A stretch of 64,000 nucleotides of DNA from Sulfuricurvum sp. PD_MW2 (GCF_002633015.1 NZ_NSIU01000001.1:124001-188000), one strand, 5' to 3'. Positions 27,755 through 37,650 are shown, counted from the stretch's first letter. The notes: generated by a model from the letters alone, not told the origin. Translations and numbers: made by a program.

Positions 27755-29854
27755 ATGCCAAATAATTACAAAGATCCAGCACTTTATATCAACCGCGAGC
27801 TATCATGGCTCCAATTTAATACCCGTGTCCTTCGACAGGCACAAGACGAATCCCTCCCGCTTTTTGAGAGACTCAAATTTTTAGCGATTTATGGAACCAA
27901 TCTCGATGAGTTTTATATGATCCGTATTGCAGGGCTCAAAAAACTCTTCAGCGCGGGAGTGAACGTCTCCGGTGCCGATCGATTTACCCCGTTACATCAG
28001 CTTCGTGAAATCCGTTCGTATTTGCACAAAGAACAGATAGAAGTTGAAGAGTGTCTGTTAGGAATCATGGAAAAACTTGAAAAAGAGGGGATCTTTTTCA
28101 AGCCTTATAAACAAGTAACCGCTCAACAGCAACAATATCTCGACAACTATTTCAAAGAGAATATCTATCCCGTCGTTGTCCCTATTGCTGTCGATGCAAC
28201 CCATCCATTCCCGCATCTCAACAACCTAAGCTTTGGGCAAATCGTCAAACTCCGCGACAAAGACGATCCGAGTGTCGAGCGCTATGGGATTATCCGTATT
28301 CCGCGCGTTTTACCGCGTTTTGTCGATATCGATAATCGTATCTATATTCCAATCGGCAGTATCGTCTCCGAACATATCCAAGATCTCTTTCCAGGCTATG
28401 AATTGCTCAAATTCTCCGCATTCCGTATCACCCGAAATGCAGATTTGGCGATTGAAGAAGAGGAAGCGGATGATTTTATGGAGATCCTCGAAGAAGGATT
28501 GAAACTCCGTAAAAAAGGGGAAATTGTCCGTCTTGAACTCAGCAATCATGCTGATGATGATCTGCTCAATTTCTTCAATCGTCATGCGAATGTCTTCAAA
28601 GATGACATTTACCGCTTCCAAACTTATCTCAATTTGGGTGCATTGTGGCAAGTGGTCGGAAACAAAGATTTTGCACATCTCAATGTCCCTAGTTTTAAAC
28701 CTCGAAATCTACCGCCGCTTGATTCGGACGAAAACCTATACACGATTCTCGACAAACAAGATCTGGTTTTGTTCCATCCATTTGAGAGTTTTGAACCCGT
28801 TGTCCGATTGATCCAAACGGCAGCAAAAGACCCTGATGTCGTCTCAATCCGAATGACACTCTATCGTTCCGGTTCCAAATCGGTTATCGTACAATCATTG
28901 ATTGCAGCAGCCGAAGCGGGGAAACAAGTCACCGTCATGGTAGAATTGCGCGCCCGTTTTGACGAAGAAAACAATCTTCAGTGGGCAAAAGCGCTTGAAA
29001 GTGCCGGTGCGCATGTTATCTATGGTATTACCGGATTTAAAGTTCATGCCAAAGCGGCGCTTATTACCCGCCGCGTAGATGGAAAACTCAAACAATACGC
29101 CCATTTGGGGACCGGAAATTATAACCCTTCGACCGCGACCGTTTATACCGATATCAGCTACATGACCAGCGATGATGCGATCACCTATGACATGACCCGT
29201 TTTTTCCACTTTTTGACTGGATTCAGTAAAAAAGGGAAGCTCAATGAGCTCTATATGGCACCAACGCAGATCAAACCAAAAATTCTCTCTCTCATCCATA
29301 ATGAAACACGTATGGGTCACGAGGGTGTCATTATCGCCAAAATGAACGCTTTGGTCGACGAAGATATCATCCGTGCCCTTTATAAAGCTTCTCAAGCAGG
29401 AGTTAAAATCGACCTGATCATACGAGGGGTCTGTTGTCTGCGTCCTGGAGTAAAAGGGGTAAGTGAAAATATCCGCGTTATCTCGATTATCGGAAAGTAC
29501 CTTGAGCATGCTCGTATTTTCTACTTTAAACACTCCACGCCGCAAACCTATATTTCTAGTGCTGATTGGATGCCAAGAAATCTATTGCGTCGGATTGAAC
29601 TTCTCACCCCGATTAACGGTGAAGACGCATCCAATAAACTGATGCAGATTTTACAGCTGCAGATTTCAGACAATGTCCTCGCCCATGAGCTCCAAAGCGA
29701 TGGAACGTATGTCAGAGTAACCCATGACGGACAAAATCCGATCAATAGCCATAGCATCGTAGAGACCCACACGAATAAAGTGTATAATTCAGTCAAAAAG
29801 CAGGCTCCGAATTACGTACAACAATTAACTACGCGACTGTTCAAAGAGAGCTAA
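27755..29854 (+). CDS. ppk1: Polyphosphate kinase 1
   Basis: 699 residues, full length. It reversibly polymerises the ATP gamma-phosphate into polyphosphate. The N-terminal INRELSWLQFN is diagnostic. The autophosphorylated histidine is in KVHAKAALITRR (about residue 431), and a second conserved histidine is in YAHLGTGNYNP (about 449). Acts at the membrane or in the cytoplasm; in Campylobacter it affects stress survival and motility. It is followed at 9 bases by the gamma carbonic anhydrase gene. Confidence 0.97.
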   Translation: MPNNYKDPALYINRELSWLQFNTRVLRQAQDESLPLFERLKFLAIYGTNLDEFYMIRIAGLKKLFSAGVNVSGADRFTPLHQLREIRSYLHKEQIEVEECLLGIMEKLEKEGIFFKPYKQVTAQQQQYLDNYFKENIYPVVVPIAVDATHPFPHLNNLSFGQIVKLRDKDDPSVERYGIIRIPRVLPRFVDIDNRIYIPIGSIVSEHIQDLFPGYELLKFSAFRITRNADLAIEEEEADDFMEILEEGLKLRKKGEIVRLELSNHADDDLLNFFNRHANVFKDDIYRFQTYLNLGALWQVVGNKDFAHLNVPSFKPRNLPPLDSDENLYTILDKQDLVLFHPFESFEPVVRLIQTAAKDPDVVSIRMTLYRSGSKSVIVQSLIAAAEAGKQVTVMVELRARFDEENNLQWAKALESAGAHVIYGITGFKVHAKAALITRRVDGKLKQYAHLGTGNYNPSTATVYTDISYMTSDDAITYDMTRFFHFLTGFSKKGKLNELYMAPTQIKPKILSLIHNETRMGHEGVIIAKMNALVDEDIIRALYKASQAGVKIDLIIRGVCCLRPGVKGVSENIRVISIIGKYLEHARIFYFKHSTPQTYISSADWMPRNLLRRIELLTPINGEDASNKLMQILQLQISDNVLAHELQSDGTYVRVTHDGQNPINSHSIVETHTNKVYNSVKKQAPNYVQQLTTRLFKES

Positions 29855-29863
29855 GGAATCAAA

Positions 29864-30400
29864 ATGATCGGAAATTATTTGCACTATTCCCCTAAAATCG
29901 GGGAACGAACATGGATCGCCCCCTCTGCTGACGTGATCGGAAGAGCCGAAATCGGTGAAGATGTCAGCATTTGGTTTGGTACGGTCATCCGTGCCGACGT
30001 ACACTACATCAAAATCGGCGATCGTACCAGTATCCAAGATTTAAGTATGGTACATATTACCCACCACAAACGTGACGATATGTCTGATGGCTATCCGACT
30101 ATCATCGGAAATGACGTCACTGTCGGACATCGGGTTATGCTTCACGGCTGCACGATCGAAGATGCATGTTTAATCGGAATGTCCGCTACAATTCTCGATG
30201 GTGCCGTAATCGGCAAAGAGTCTATCGTCGGTGCGGGTGCATTGGTCACAAAAAATAAAGTATTCCCGCCGCGCTCCCTCATCATGGGGAGCCCTGCTAA
30301 AGTGGTGCGAGAGCTCACCGATGAAGAGGTCGCCGAACTCTATGCCTCAGCGAAGCGTTACGTCAGTTTCAAAGAAAACTACCGCACTCCGAATGTCTGA
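29864..30400 (+). CDS. Gamma carbonic anhydrase family hexapeptide-repeat protein
   Basis: 178 residues forming a left-handed beta helix, expected trimer. Zinc-ligand histidines appear as MVHITHH (near residue 64), GHRVMLHGC (near 87-92). Members of this family (YrdA, PaaY, CaiE) show variable anhydrase activity, so catalysis is plausible but unproven. The stop overlaps the next gene's start by 8 bases. Confidence 0.88.
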   Translation: MIGNYLHYSPKIGERTWIAPSADVIGRAEIGEDVSIWFGTVIRADVHYIKIGDRTSIQDLSMVHITHHKRDDMSDGYPTIIGNDVTVGHRVMLHGCTIEDACLIGMSATILDGAVIGKESIVGAGALVTKNKVFPPRSLIMGSPAKVVRELTDEEVAELYASAKRYVSFKENYRTPNV

Positions 30401-31019
30401 GTTCAATCTCGTTCTTGCCGCCGATATTCTCGGTATTATCGCCTTTGCCCTCAGCGGGTTCCTCGTGGGTGTACGGAACAATCTCGATCTTCTTGGCCTA
30501 ATCATCTCCGCATCGCTAACCGCATTGGGCGGAGGTGTCGTTCGTGATGTCATCCTCGGACGCACACCGTTTGCTTTCAATGAATATTATCCGGCTATCA
30601 CCGTGATCGTCACCATCTTTCTGGCTTTTTCGTTTCGACTCTACCGTCGTGAGCAGTTGGAACGTCAGTGGCTCTTTATCATCTCTGATACGATCGGCTT
30701 GGTCGCATTTAGCATTACCGGTGCCCTCCTCGCGATCGAAGTGGAGTTCAATTTCTTCGGAGTGATGATTTTGAGCTTTCTCACGGCAGTAGGAGGCGGA
30801 GTGCTGCGCGATACGATGATCAATCAGGTCCCCTCTGTCCTGATCAGCGATTTTTACGGTTCTATCGCCATCATCGTCTCCGTACTCCTTCTTCTCTTGG
30901 CACAAATGGATATGATTAATACGCTAGGTGTTGCGGGTGTTGCAGCATTTGCTATCTTTTTACGTCTTTTAGCCGTTAGCAAACAATGGCATCTACCAAA
31001 ACTCAATATGGAATCCTAA
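30393..31019 (+). CDS. TRIC-family (UPF0126/YicG) cation channel protein
   Basis: 208 residues with about seven membrane helices and an internal duplication: GGGVVRDVILG (about residue 46) is repeated as GGGVLRDTMIN (about 131). Prokaryotic TRIC homologues form trimeric cation channels. The ATG at 30393 lies inside the end of the carbonic anhydrase gene; upstream starts would run deeply into it in another frame. The TAA shares a base with the mtgA ATG. Confidence 0.88.
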   Translation: MSEFNLVLAADILGIIAFALSGFLVGVRNNLDLLGLIISASLTALGGGVVRDVILGRTPFAFNEYYPAITVIVTIFLAFSFRLYRREQLERQWLFIISDTIGLVAFSITGALLAIEVEFNFFGVMILSFLTAVGGGVLRDTMINQVPSVLISDFYGSIAIIVSVLLLLLAQMDMINTLGVAGVAAFAIFLRLLAVSKQWHLPKLNMES

Positions 31020-31870
31020 TGTCTAAACTCAAACGCTTCATCCTCCTTTTTATCTTCGGCGGAGTGCTCGATATAGGTCGCTATTTTGTGTACCCTAATG
31101 TCTCTGATTTGATAGAAACGAATCCGGTCCCTACCGCATTTATGGAATTCCGAAAAGCCGAATGGGCAGAACAAAATCGAGAGATGCAAATTAATCAAAA
31201 ATGGGTACGTATGTCCCAAATCTCCCCGAATGTCATCAAAGCCGTATTGATCGGCGAAGACGATAAATTTTGGAATCATGACGGATTCGATGTCAAAGGG
31301 ATGGAACAAGCTCTCGAAAAAACCCTGACAAAAGGGAAAGTTGCCGGAGGAAGTACAATTTCTCAACAGCTCTCTAAAAATCTCTACCTCTCTCCAAGCA
31401 AAAATCCCGTACGCAAAATCAAAGAGGCCATCATCACATGGCGTATTGAAAAGACACTTTCTAAACGTCGAATTTTAGAAATATATCTCAACGTCGCCGA
31501 GTGGGGTGACGGAATTTTCGGGATTGAAGCAGCAGCGCGCCATTACTATCATAAAAGTGCAAAAAATCTTTCTGGATTGGAAGCGGCACGTTTGGCCGCA
31601 GTACTTCCAAATCCAATCAAATATGATCCGACAGGCGATCAAAAATACGTCCAAAACCGCTCTCGTATTATCTACAAAATCCTAAAACGCAGAGGTGTTG
31701 TAATTCCTGATTTCAAAGAGGTTATGACTCCGTCTAAAAAAGAGAACCAAACTCTTTTGGATAACAATCAAAGTGTAGTCGATCTATTCAACACATCACC
31801 CTCGGATGAAGCAGCTGCGGCGATTGAGAACAACGCCCTTCAATCAAACGATTTGAATCGTTCCGAGTAG
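31019..31870 (+). CDS. mtgA: Monofunctional peptidoglycan glycosyltransferase MtgA
   Basis: 283 residues, GT51 family. One N-terminal membrane helix anchors a periplasmic domain that polymerises lipid II into glycan strands. The catalytic Glu is in GEDDKFWNHDGFD (about 78-90), followed by GGSTISQQLSKNLYLS (about 115-130) and RILEIYLNVAEWGDGIFG. The C-terminal tail of about 70 residues is extra compared with short MtgA proteins and looks unstructured. The ATG at 31019 is chosen because it is coupled to the upstream stop. Confidence 0.92.
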   Translation: MSKLKRFILLFIFGGVLDIGRYFVYPNVSDLIETNPVPTAFMEFRKAEWAEQNREMQINQKWVRMSQISPNVIKAVLIGEDDKFWNHDGFDVKGMEQALEKTLTKGKVAGGSTISQQLSKNLYLSPSKNPVRKIKEAIITWRIEKTLSKRRILEIYLNVAEWGDGIFGIEAAARHYYHKSAKNLSGLEAARLAAVLPNPIKYDPTGDQKYVQNRSRIIYKILKRRGVVIPDFKEVMTPSKKENQTLLDNNQSVVDLFNTSPSDEAAAAIENNALQSNDLNRSE

Positions 31871-31915
31871 GTGTTTTTATGCTACACTATCTCCATCATT
31901 AATAAGGATAGTCGA

Positions 31916-32686
31916 ATGGATAAGCGTACGTTTCTTAAATTTTTTGCCATTACCTCAGGGAGTGCCATCCTAGCCCCCAATATAGCATTTGCTTCCGATG
32001 CGCATCACAGCACACCTAACACTGCCCAATTGCAAGAGATTGCCAACAAAATGTTTTCAGAAGTCATTTCTCAAAATGATTACTATGTCAATCATCAAGG
32101 AACCTCTTTCTTTGAAAAAATGAAAAATTCCCAACATCCGCGCGCAACGGTTATCGGATGCTCAGATTCCCGTTTCCAAAGCGATGCATTGGATGCAACG
32201 GCAGAGAATGATCTTTTTATCATCCGCAACATCGGAAATCAGTTCAGCTCCAATATGGGAAGTGTCGAGTACGGTGTGCGCCACCTCAATACACCGCTAT
32301 TGATTATTGTGGGGCATTCACGATGCGGTGCTATCAAAGCTGCGTTGGGTGATTACTCCGAGGAGGGGCCACATATTATCAAAGAGCTGGATTCACTCTC
32401 CTTGGCGGTACGCAAAACATCATTAAATAGCGGTACTGAAGAGGGAAAATGGCTCGCAGCAGTCATTAGCAATGTCCATCAACAAGCCTACTACGCGCAA
32501 AAAGAGTTCAAAGAAGATGTTGAAAGCGGAAAATTGACAATCGTCGGAGTTGTCTATGATCTGGCCAACGATTTCAATAACGGTTATGGGCGACTAAAAA
32601 TCGTTAATCTAAATGGAGAGACCAATCCTGAAAAAATCATGGAATTTCCGTTGATGAAATCTCTTTTTAAACCGGTGCACGTCTAA
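31916..32686 (+). CDS. Exported beta-class carbonic anhydrase
   Basis: 256 residues. Zinc ligands of the beta class are visible: CSDSR (Cys and Asp, about residue 82) and GHSRCGA (His and Cys, about 135-141). The N-terminus DKRTFLKFFAIT followed by a hydrophobic run and ASDA is a signal sequence resembling a Tat signal with Lys in place of the first Arg, so the enzyme should be periplasmic. AAGGA lies before the ATG at 31916. It interconverts CO2 and bicarbonate outside the cytoplasm. Its 3' end overlaps the convergent MFS gene by 20 bases. Confidence 0.9.
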   Translation: MDKRTFLKFFAITSGSAILAPNIAFASDAHHSTPNTAQLQEIANKMFSEVISQNDYYVNHQGTSFFEKMKNSQHPRATVIGCSDSRFQSDALDATAENDLFIIRNIGNQFSSNMGSVEYGVRHLNTPLLIIVGHSRCGAIKAALGDYSEEGPHIIKELDSLSLAVRKTSLNSGTEEGKWLAAVISNVHQQAYYAQKEFKEDVESGKLTIVGVVYDLANDFNNGYGRLKIVNLNGETNPEKIMEFPLMKSLFKPVHV

Positions 32687-33905
32687 GGACGATCCATCCG
32701 ACCAAAGACGTTGCCGCTATCAATGCAGCAGGTGCATACGGATCTCCGCTCACCTTTTCTAAAGAGGTCATCAGTGCAGGGGTGATTCCACCTACTATCC
32801 CTGCCGCACTTCCCAAAATCACTGCCGTAAATGAGGCGCGATAGCCATGATAGCTCAAAGCAGTAACGGTGGATGCGAATATCGGCGCTTGAAATGCACA
32901 TAAGAATATGACCATAACGACCGTCCCAGCCAATGCAATCCAATACCCTCCGATACTCATTGCTACCATCAAAGGATAGATACCCAGTGCCAATCCTAAT
33001 GCAGCAATACGCATAACACGTAATGAACCGATTTTATCCGCAACCATCGCCATCAACGGTATAAAAACAACCCCTACGATAATTGATAATGTATTAATCT
33101 GCCCCGCTTGCGCTTTTGAGAGATGCGCGCTCCCTTGCAACCATATCGGGAGATAGACAAATACCGTATAATAAAAAATCCAAATTGATGATGCAACGAT
33201 CAGGAATTGCCAAAATTCCCCTCTGTGATGACGTAATATAGCCATAATAGGTACGGTTTTATCTTCACTCGGAACGTAATCATCGGCAAGATTTCGACGC
33301 AAATACAACCCTGCAGCTGCAATAACAATACTGAGTAAAAATGGGATTCTCCATCCCCATTCACCCATCGCCTCTTCACCCAGATACCACAATAACGCTC
33401 CGCATAAGCCGGAGCCCAGAGCCATACCGATTTTAGCACCGACCGAGACAAACGAGCCATAGAGATTTTGAGAATTCGGTGAAGATTGTTCGACCAAATA
33501 GACGATGGAGCTTGCATACTCTCCTCCGACAGAGAGCCCTTGAACCATCCGTAGTAGAACTAAAAGTATAGGTGCCATAATCCCTATTTGAGCATAGGTA
33601 GGCAAAAATCCGATCAAAAAAGTCGGAAGCGCCATCATCATGAGTGAGCTCATCAGTGCGTATTTGCGTCCTACACGATCTCCGATATGACCGAATACTA
33701 ATGCACCCAGGGGACGCATAACCATCCCTGCAGCAAATGCTCCAAAAGAACCTAATAGAGAAAGAAAAGGATCATTCGAAGGGAAAAATAGATTTCCCAT
33801 CATCACAGCTAAAAAGCCGATGAGGGCGAAATCGTAATATTCAATGACGTTGCCGATAATCCCTGCGGCGATGATTTTCTTTTTGGAGCGGATCAAACGA
33901 TCCAC
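32667..33905 (-). CDS. MFS transporter, metabolite:H+ symporter type
   Basis: 412 residues with 12 predicted membrane helices. The motif GHIGDRVGRKYALM between helices 2 and 3 is the MFS signature, and the N-terminus (GNVIEYYDFALIGF) is that of the ProP/ShiA/KgtP subgroup, which imports organic acids or betaines. The substrate cannot be told. The start is GTG at 33905, 13 bases inside mnmA. Confidence 0.88.
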   Translation of the reverse strand: MDRLIRSKKKIIAAGIIGNVIEYYDFALIGFLAVMMGNLFFPSNDPFLSLLGSFGAFAAGMVMRPLGALVFGHIGDRVGRKYALMSSLMMMALPTFLIGFLPTYAQIGIMAPILLVLLRMVQGLSVGGEYASSIVYLVEQSSPNSQNLYGSFVSVGAKIGMALGSGLCGALLWYLGEEAMGEWGWRIPFLLSIVIAAAGLYLRRNLADDYVPSEDKTVPIMAILRHHRGEFWQFLIVASSIWIFYYTVFVYLPIWLQGSAHLSKAQAGQINTLSIIVGVVFIPLMAMVADKIGSLRVMRIAALGLALGIYPLMVAMSIGGYWIALAGTVVMVIFLCAFQAPIFASTVTALSYHGYRASFTAVILGSAAGIVGGITPALMTSLEKVSGDPYAPAALIAATSLVGWIVLRRAPV

Positions 33906-34912
33906 CCGCCGCCCAGGAGTTTTTCCCCCTCATAAAAAACGCCCGCCTGTCCTGAAGCAACACCAAGTACCGGTTCGTGCAATTCCACACGTGCGCGATC
34001 TCCCTCAATTATAACACTGCATCGGACAGCCGTTGTGCGATAGCGAAGTTTAACATCACACTCAAATTCGCTGCGGGAATCAAACATATTGACTCGTTCC
34101 AATTCGACTCGGTGGCATTCAAGATCTTCTCGCTTACCGACAACAATCTGATTCGTTTCAGGCTTGATCTCTACGACAAAATGGGGATCGTGTGCACCGT
34201 TGACGGTGAAACCTTTACGCTTTCCGATCGTATAGTGCATATACCCTTTATGTTTTCCGACTACTTTACCGTCCATATCAAGAACTTCACCTTCTTGATC
34301 GACGAGCACATGGGGTTTGAGAACATCCATGTAGGTTGTTTCGACAAAACAAATTTCACTTGATTCATTTTGAGACGCAAACGATTCTAGCCCCTCAATA
34401 CTTGCTGCATACGCTTTAATATCGCTTTTATGCCGTTCACCTAAAGGAAACAGCAACCGTTTGACAAGAGTAGGTTCGATGTAAAAGAGAAAGTAGCTTT
34501 GATCTTTTGTATCATCATGCGCTTGGAGCAGATATTGTCCATCATGACGAATATAGTGCCCTGTCGCAACATAATCGGCACCGACGCTATCCGCATACGC
34601 CACCATCGCTCCGAATTTGATATTACGGTTACACAGTGCGCATGGGTTGGGTGTTTTCCCCTCTTTATACGTTTCGATAAACGGACTAAAAACTTTTTGA
34701 TTAAATTCTTCTTGAAGATCTAGAATATGCAGTTTTACTCCGGCAAAATCAGCAGCTTTCTGGGCGCGGACCTGATGAATTTCATGATATCCCGGTTTCG
34801 AATGGAGTTTCATATAAACCCCTTCTACTTCATATCCTTGTTCTTTTAAAAGCAGTGTTGAAACGGTCGAGTCAACCCCGCCACTCATTCCTATCAAAAC
34901 TTTTTTGGCCAT
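33893..34912 (-). CDS. mnmA: tRNA-specific 2-thiouridylase MnmA
   Basis: 339 residues. It thiolates wobble U34 of Lys, Glu and Gln tRNAs. The PP-loop is GMSGGVDSTVS (about 7-17). The two catalytic cysteines appear in NPCALCNRNIKF (about 92-103) and SSEICFVE (about 185-192). The C-terminal beta-barrel domain is intact. The start shares a base with the stop of the LOG-family gene. Confidence 0.95.
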   Translation of the reverse strand: MAKKVLIGMSGGVDSTVSTLLLKEQGYEVEGVYMKLHSKPGYHEIHQVRAQKAADFAGVKLHILDLQEEFNQKVFSPFIETYKEGKTPNPCALCNRNIKFGAMVAYADSVGADYVATGHYIRHDGQYLLQAHDDTKDQSYFLFYIEPTLVKRLLFPLGERHKSDIKAYAASIEGLESFASQNESSEICFVETTYMDVLKPHVLVDQEGEVLDMDGKVVGKHKGYMHYTIGKRKGFTVNGAHDPHFVVEIKPETNQIVVGKREDLECHRVELERVNMFDSRSEFECDVKLRYRTTAVRCSVIIEGDRARVELHEPVLGVASGQAGVFYEGEKLLGGGWIV

Positions 34913-35703
34913 TAGCTGCTCCCTTGCCCCGCATAACAGCGTGCTTCATCTCCATGAGAAGCAAGCGCTTTGTAGTATTTTGTGTCGGTCAATCCCTCTC
35001 GCTCCATCGCCTGTATCTGTGTAAACAGCGATTTTTCGATCTCTTGAACGACAAAATCCAAATCGTCGGTTAGATTGATCAAACGGACATCTTTCTCATC
35101 AATCATCCCCTCACTCAGCATCTTTTCTTTGATAAACTGAATCAAAGGAGCATAGAATTCGGTCCCAACAACAAACAATCGTACACCCCACACTTTTCGG
35201 GTTTGAATCAGCGTCAACGCTTCAAACATCTCATCAAGCGTTCCAAATCCCCCCGGAAAAATGACATAGGCCATGGAATATTTGACCAGCATCACTTTGC
35301 GTGAAAAAAAGTAATCGAACCGTTGCCCTTTACTGATGTAAGGATTTGGCTGTTGTTCGGAAGCAAGCTCAATGTTCAATCCGATAGATTCTACATTTTC
35401 ATAATCATAGGCTCCACGATTGGCAGCTTCCATAATCCCCGGTCCACCGCCCGTGATAATGTTATACCCTCGTTCTGCCAACATAGCCGATAACTTCATC
35501 GCCTGTTGATAATAGGGGTGTTTCTCATCAAGGCGGGCACTTCCAAAAATCGTAACGGATGGCCCTAATTCACCTAATTCATCGAATCCTTGAACAAAAT
35601 CGGCAATAATTTTAAATACACTCCATACGTCCGCAGATTTTATATCTTTGACGTAACGGCTGCTTTCATATACTTTTTTTTTGCCGTGTCGTGGCGCCAT
35701 CAC
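34912..35703 (-). CDS. LOG-family Rossmann-fold protein (nucleotide 5'-monophosphate phosphoribohydrolase type)
   Basis: 263 residues. The signature GGGPGIMEAANRGAYD (about 78-93) and PGGFGTLDEMFE (about 145-156) place it in the TIGR00730/LOG family, which hydrolyses cytokinin-like or purine nucleotide monophosphates. The in vivo role in this group is unclear. It is directly downstream of fliY with one-base overlap, so it is transcribed with the flagellar switch genes. Confidence 0.87.
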   Translation of the reverse strand: MMAPRHGKKKVYESSRYVKDIKSADVWSVFKIIADFVQGFDELGELGPSVTIFGSARLDEKHPYYQQAMKLSAMLAERGYNIITGGGPGIMEAANRGAYDYENVESIGLNIELASEQQPNPYISKGQRFDYFFSRKVMLVKYSMAYVIFPGGFGTLDEMFEALTLIQTRKVWGVRLFVVGTEFYAPLIQFIKEKMLSEGMIDEKDVRLINLTDDLDFVVQEIEKSLFTQIQAMEREGLTDTKYYKALASHGDEARCYAGQGSS

Positions 35704-36560
35704 TATCCTTTTAATTTATTCAAACGATCGCGCTTCGTTCCGATTGACGTAATTTGAACACCAAAGTTTCCATCCACAATAACCACTTCGCCTTGTGCAA
35801 TGACATGATCATCAACCAAAATATCAAGCGGATCGTTCGCGAGTTGATTAAGTTCGATAACCGAACCGATATCCATACTCAAGACGTCTTTAAGGAGCAT
35901 CTTTTTCTTCCCGATACGAACGCGAACCGGAAGTTTTACACCCATAATCAATCCGATGTTTTTCATCTCGCCATCGTCAAGTTTAACTGCTGGCTCAGTT
36001 GGTGCAGCATCGAAAATGCTCCCCTCAGCTTTAGGTGCAGTCCCTTGTGTACCGTTTAGAGCATTAGAAATCGTCTGATCGATAGCTAACATCATCAATG
36101 AATTAATCGACCCCAGAGAAAAACTAAACACATACATTTTAGCGTATCCATCAAGGTTGACTTCACCGCTCTCAGGAATAAAATCTGCTTTTTCAGGTTT
36201 AATAGTAAATTTCGGAAGCTCTTTTTGAGACGCGAGAGTCGTACTCATCGCTCCGACGATATTGGAAACAATCTCTTTGGCCGCATCCATATCTTCATCG
36301 GACATCGTGTCGTGTGCTTCACCGTCTCCGCCTAGCATCATATCACCCAATGCGGTTGCAAGCTGTGGAGGCATCATCACAATTCCGCGGCCTGCAGCGG
36401 CCCCGCTAAAACTGACATGAATCTGTGCAATAGGAGGAATTACATTTGAAACAATAGAGATATCTTCAGCTTCTTTAAGGGTGATGGTAGGAGCTTGTCC
36501 CGTAAGCCCTTCTATCGTCGCAGTTGCTTCTGTTGTAAATACGCCTGAAAAATCACTCAT
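35703..36560 (-). CDS. fliY: Flagellar motor switch protein FliY
   Basis: 285 residues. A central CheC-like lobe (about 40-190) precedes a variable acidic linker and a C-terminal FliN/SpoA domain (about 205-285, VPVRVRIGKKK-like region LPVRVRIGKKKMLLKDVL). In Campylobacterota FliY works with FliM and FliN in the C-ring and may dephosphorylate CheY. The start is one of two adjacent ATGs (36563, 36560) inside the end of fliM; GAGGAGG lies six bases before the second, which I choose. Confidence 0.92.
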   Translation of the reverse strand: MSDFSGVFTTEATATIEGLTGQAPTITLKEAEDISIVSNVIPPIAQIHVSFSGAAAGRGIVMMPPQLATALGDMMLGGDGEAHDTMSDEDMDAAKEIVSNIVGAMSTTLASQKELPKFTIKPEKADFIPESGEVNLDGYAKMYVFSFSLGSINSLMMLAIDQTISNALNGTQGTAPKAEGSIFDAAPTEPAVKLDDGEMKNIGLIMGVKLPVRVRIGKKKMLLKDVLSMDIGSVIELNQLANDPLDILVDDHVIAQGEVVIVDGNFGVQITSIGTKRDRLNKLKG

Positions 36561-37650
36561 CATCGTCCTCCTCTTCTTCAACTGGTCTGCTGATCATCTC
36601 TTTTACACCGCTGATACGCGCTTTTCGTTTGTTTTCAAACTCTTTAAGGGCCCGTTTGACAGCATCTTTTTCGGTATCAATCAACGATGTAATCTGAATC
36701 GATTTGCGGAAACGGCGTAGCCCCATTTGACCTACAAATCGCTCTTTTCCATCCACACTGACATGCACTACATCATCTGCAGGAATATTCAGGCGAATTA
36801 TATCCCCTTCAGCTAAGTCCAAAAGCTCATGAAGACTTAACTCTGCTTCTCCAAGGTTCACTTCAACATTGACATGCGCTCCACCAAGGAGAACTTGAAG
36901 CTCTTGGTTACGGCTTTTTTTCGAACTTGTTTCGTTCAACATCAAATCACGGCTCGCAAGTTTCGGCAACACCGGCTCCAGCGCGATAACAGGATAACAA
37001 ATGTTCATCATCCCCGAACTGTGCCCGATAATAATCTCCATAACGACCATGACAACGATCTCATTTTGGGCAACGATTTGAACGACGTTTGGACTTGATT
37101 CTTTGGATTCAATCTGAGGATAAAGATCGGTTACAGGGCCCCACGCTTCACGCAAAGTCCCCATCATAACCCGTAAAATAGTCTCAAATAATGAGAGCTC
37201 GATATCGGAGAATTCACGATTGGCTTCAAAAGGTTCCCCTTTTCCCCCCAAGATTCGATCCAACATCGGAAATGCGATTGATGGGTTAATCTCTAAAACA
37301 CCGTTCCCTTCGAGCGGCTTCATCGAAAAAACGTTAAAACTGGTCGGATTTGGGAGAGACATCAAAAACTCTCCATAGGTCATCTGATCGACCGAATGGA
37401 GCTGTATCTCTACAATAGAACGCATGATTGCAGAGATCTGGGATGCAATCGAACGTGCCATTTTGTCATGAATCCCTCTAAACGCACGAAGCTGCTCTTT
37501 AGAGACGCGGTTAGGGCGTTTAAAATCATACAGCGTGATCTGCCGTTGAGGGAAAAGGGCATCATCGCCCGTCTCTAAGGCACTATCACCCTCATCATCA
37601 ACAACGTCTAAAAGGGCGTCAATCTCTTCTTGCGATAATATATCTGCCAT
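36553..37650 (-). CDS. fliM: Flagellar motor switch protein FliM
   Basis: 365 residues. The N-terminus ILSQEEIDALLD is the CheY-P binding peptide. The middle domain is CheC-like, and the C-terminal SpoA domain (about 275-345) joins FliN/FliY. The tail is acidic (PVEEEEDDDE). It sets the rotation sense of the motor. The start codon overlaps the fliA stop (TGATG type), so production is coupled to the sigma factor. Confidence 0.95.
   Translation of the reverse strand: MADILSQEEIDALLDVVDDEGDSALETGDDALFPQRQITLYDFKRPNRVSKEQLRAFRGIHDKMARSIASQISAIMRSIVEIQLHSVDQMTYGEFLMSLPNPTSFNVFSMKPLEGNGVLEINPSIAFPMLDRILGGKGEPFEANREFSDIELSLFETILRVMMGTLREAWGPVTDLYPQIESKESSPNVVQIVAQNEIVVMVVMEIIIGHSSGMMNICYPVIALEPVLPKLASRDLMLNETSSKKSRNQELQVLLGGAHVNVEVNLGEAELSLHELLDLAEGDIIRLNIPADDVVHVSVDGKERFVGQMGLRRFRKSIQITSLIDTEKDAVKRALKEFENKRKARISGVKEMISRPVEEEEDDDE

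Noticed and set aside
28895-29545. 216-residue minus-strand open frame inside ppk1
   Set aside because: Antisense to a well-supported ppk1, no domain recognised, no start signals.
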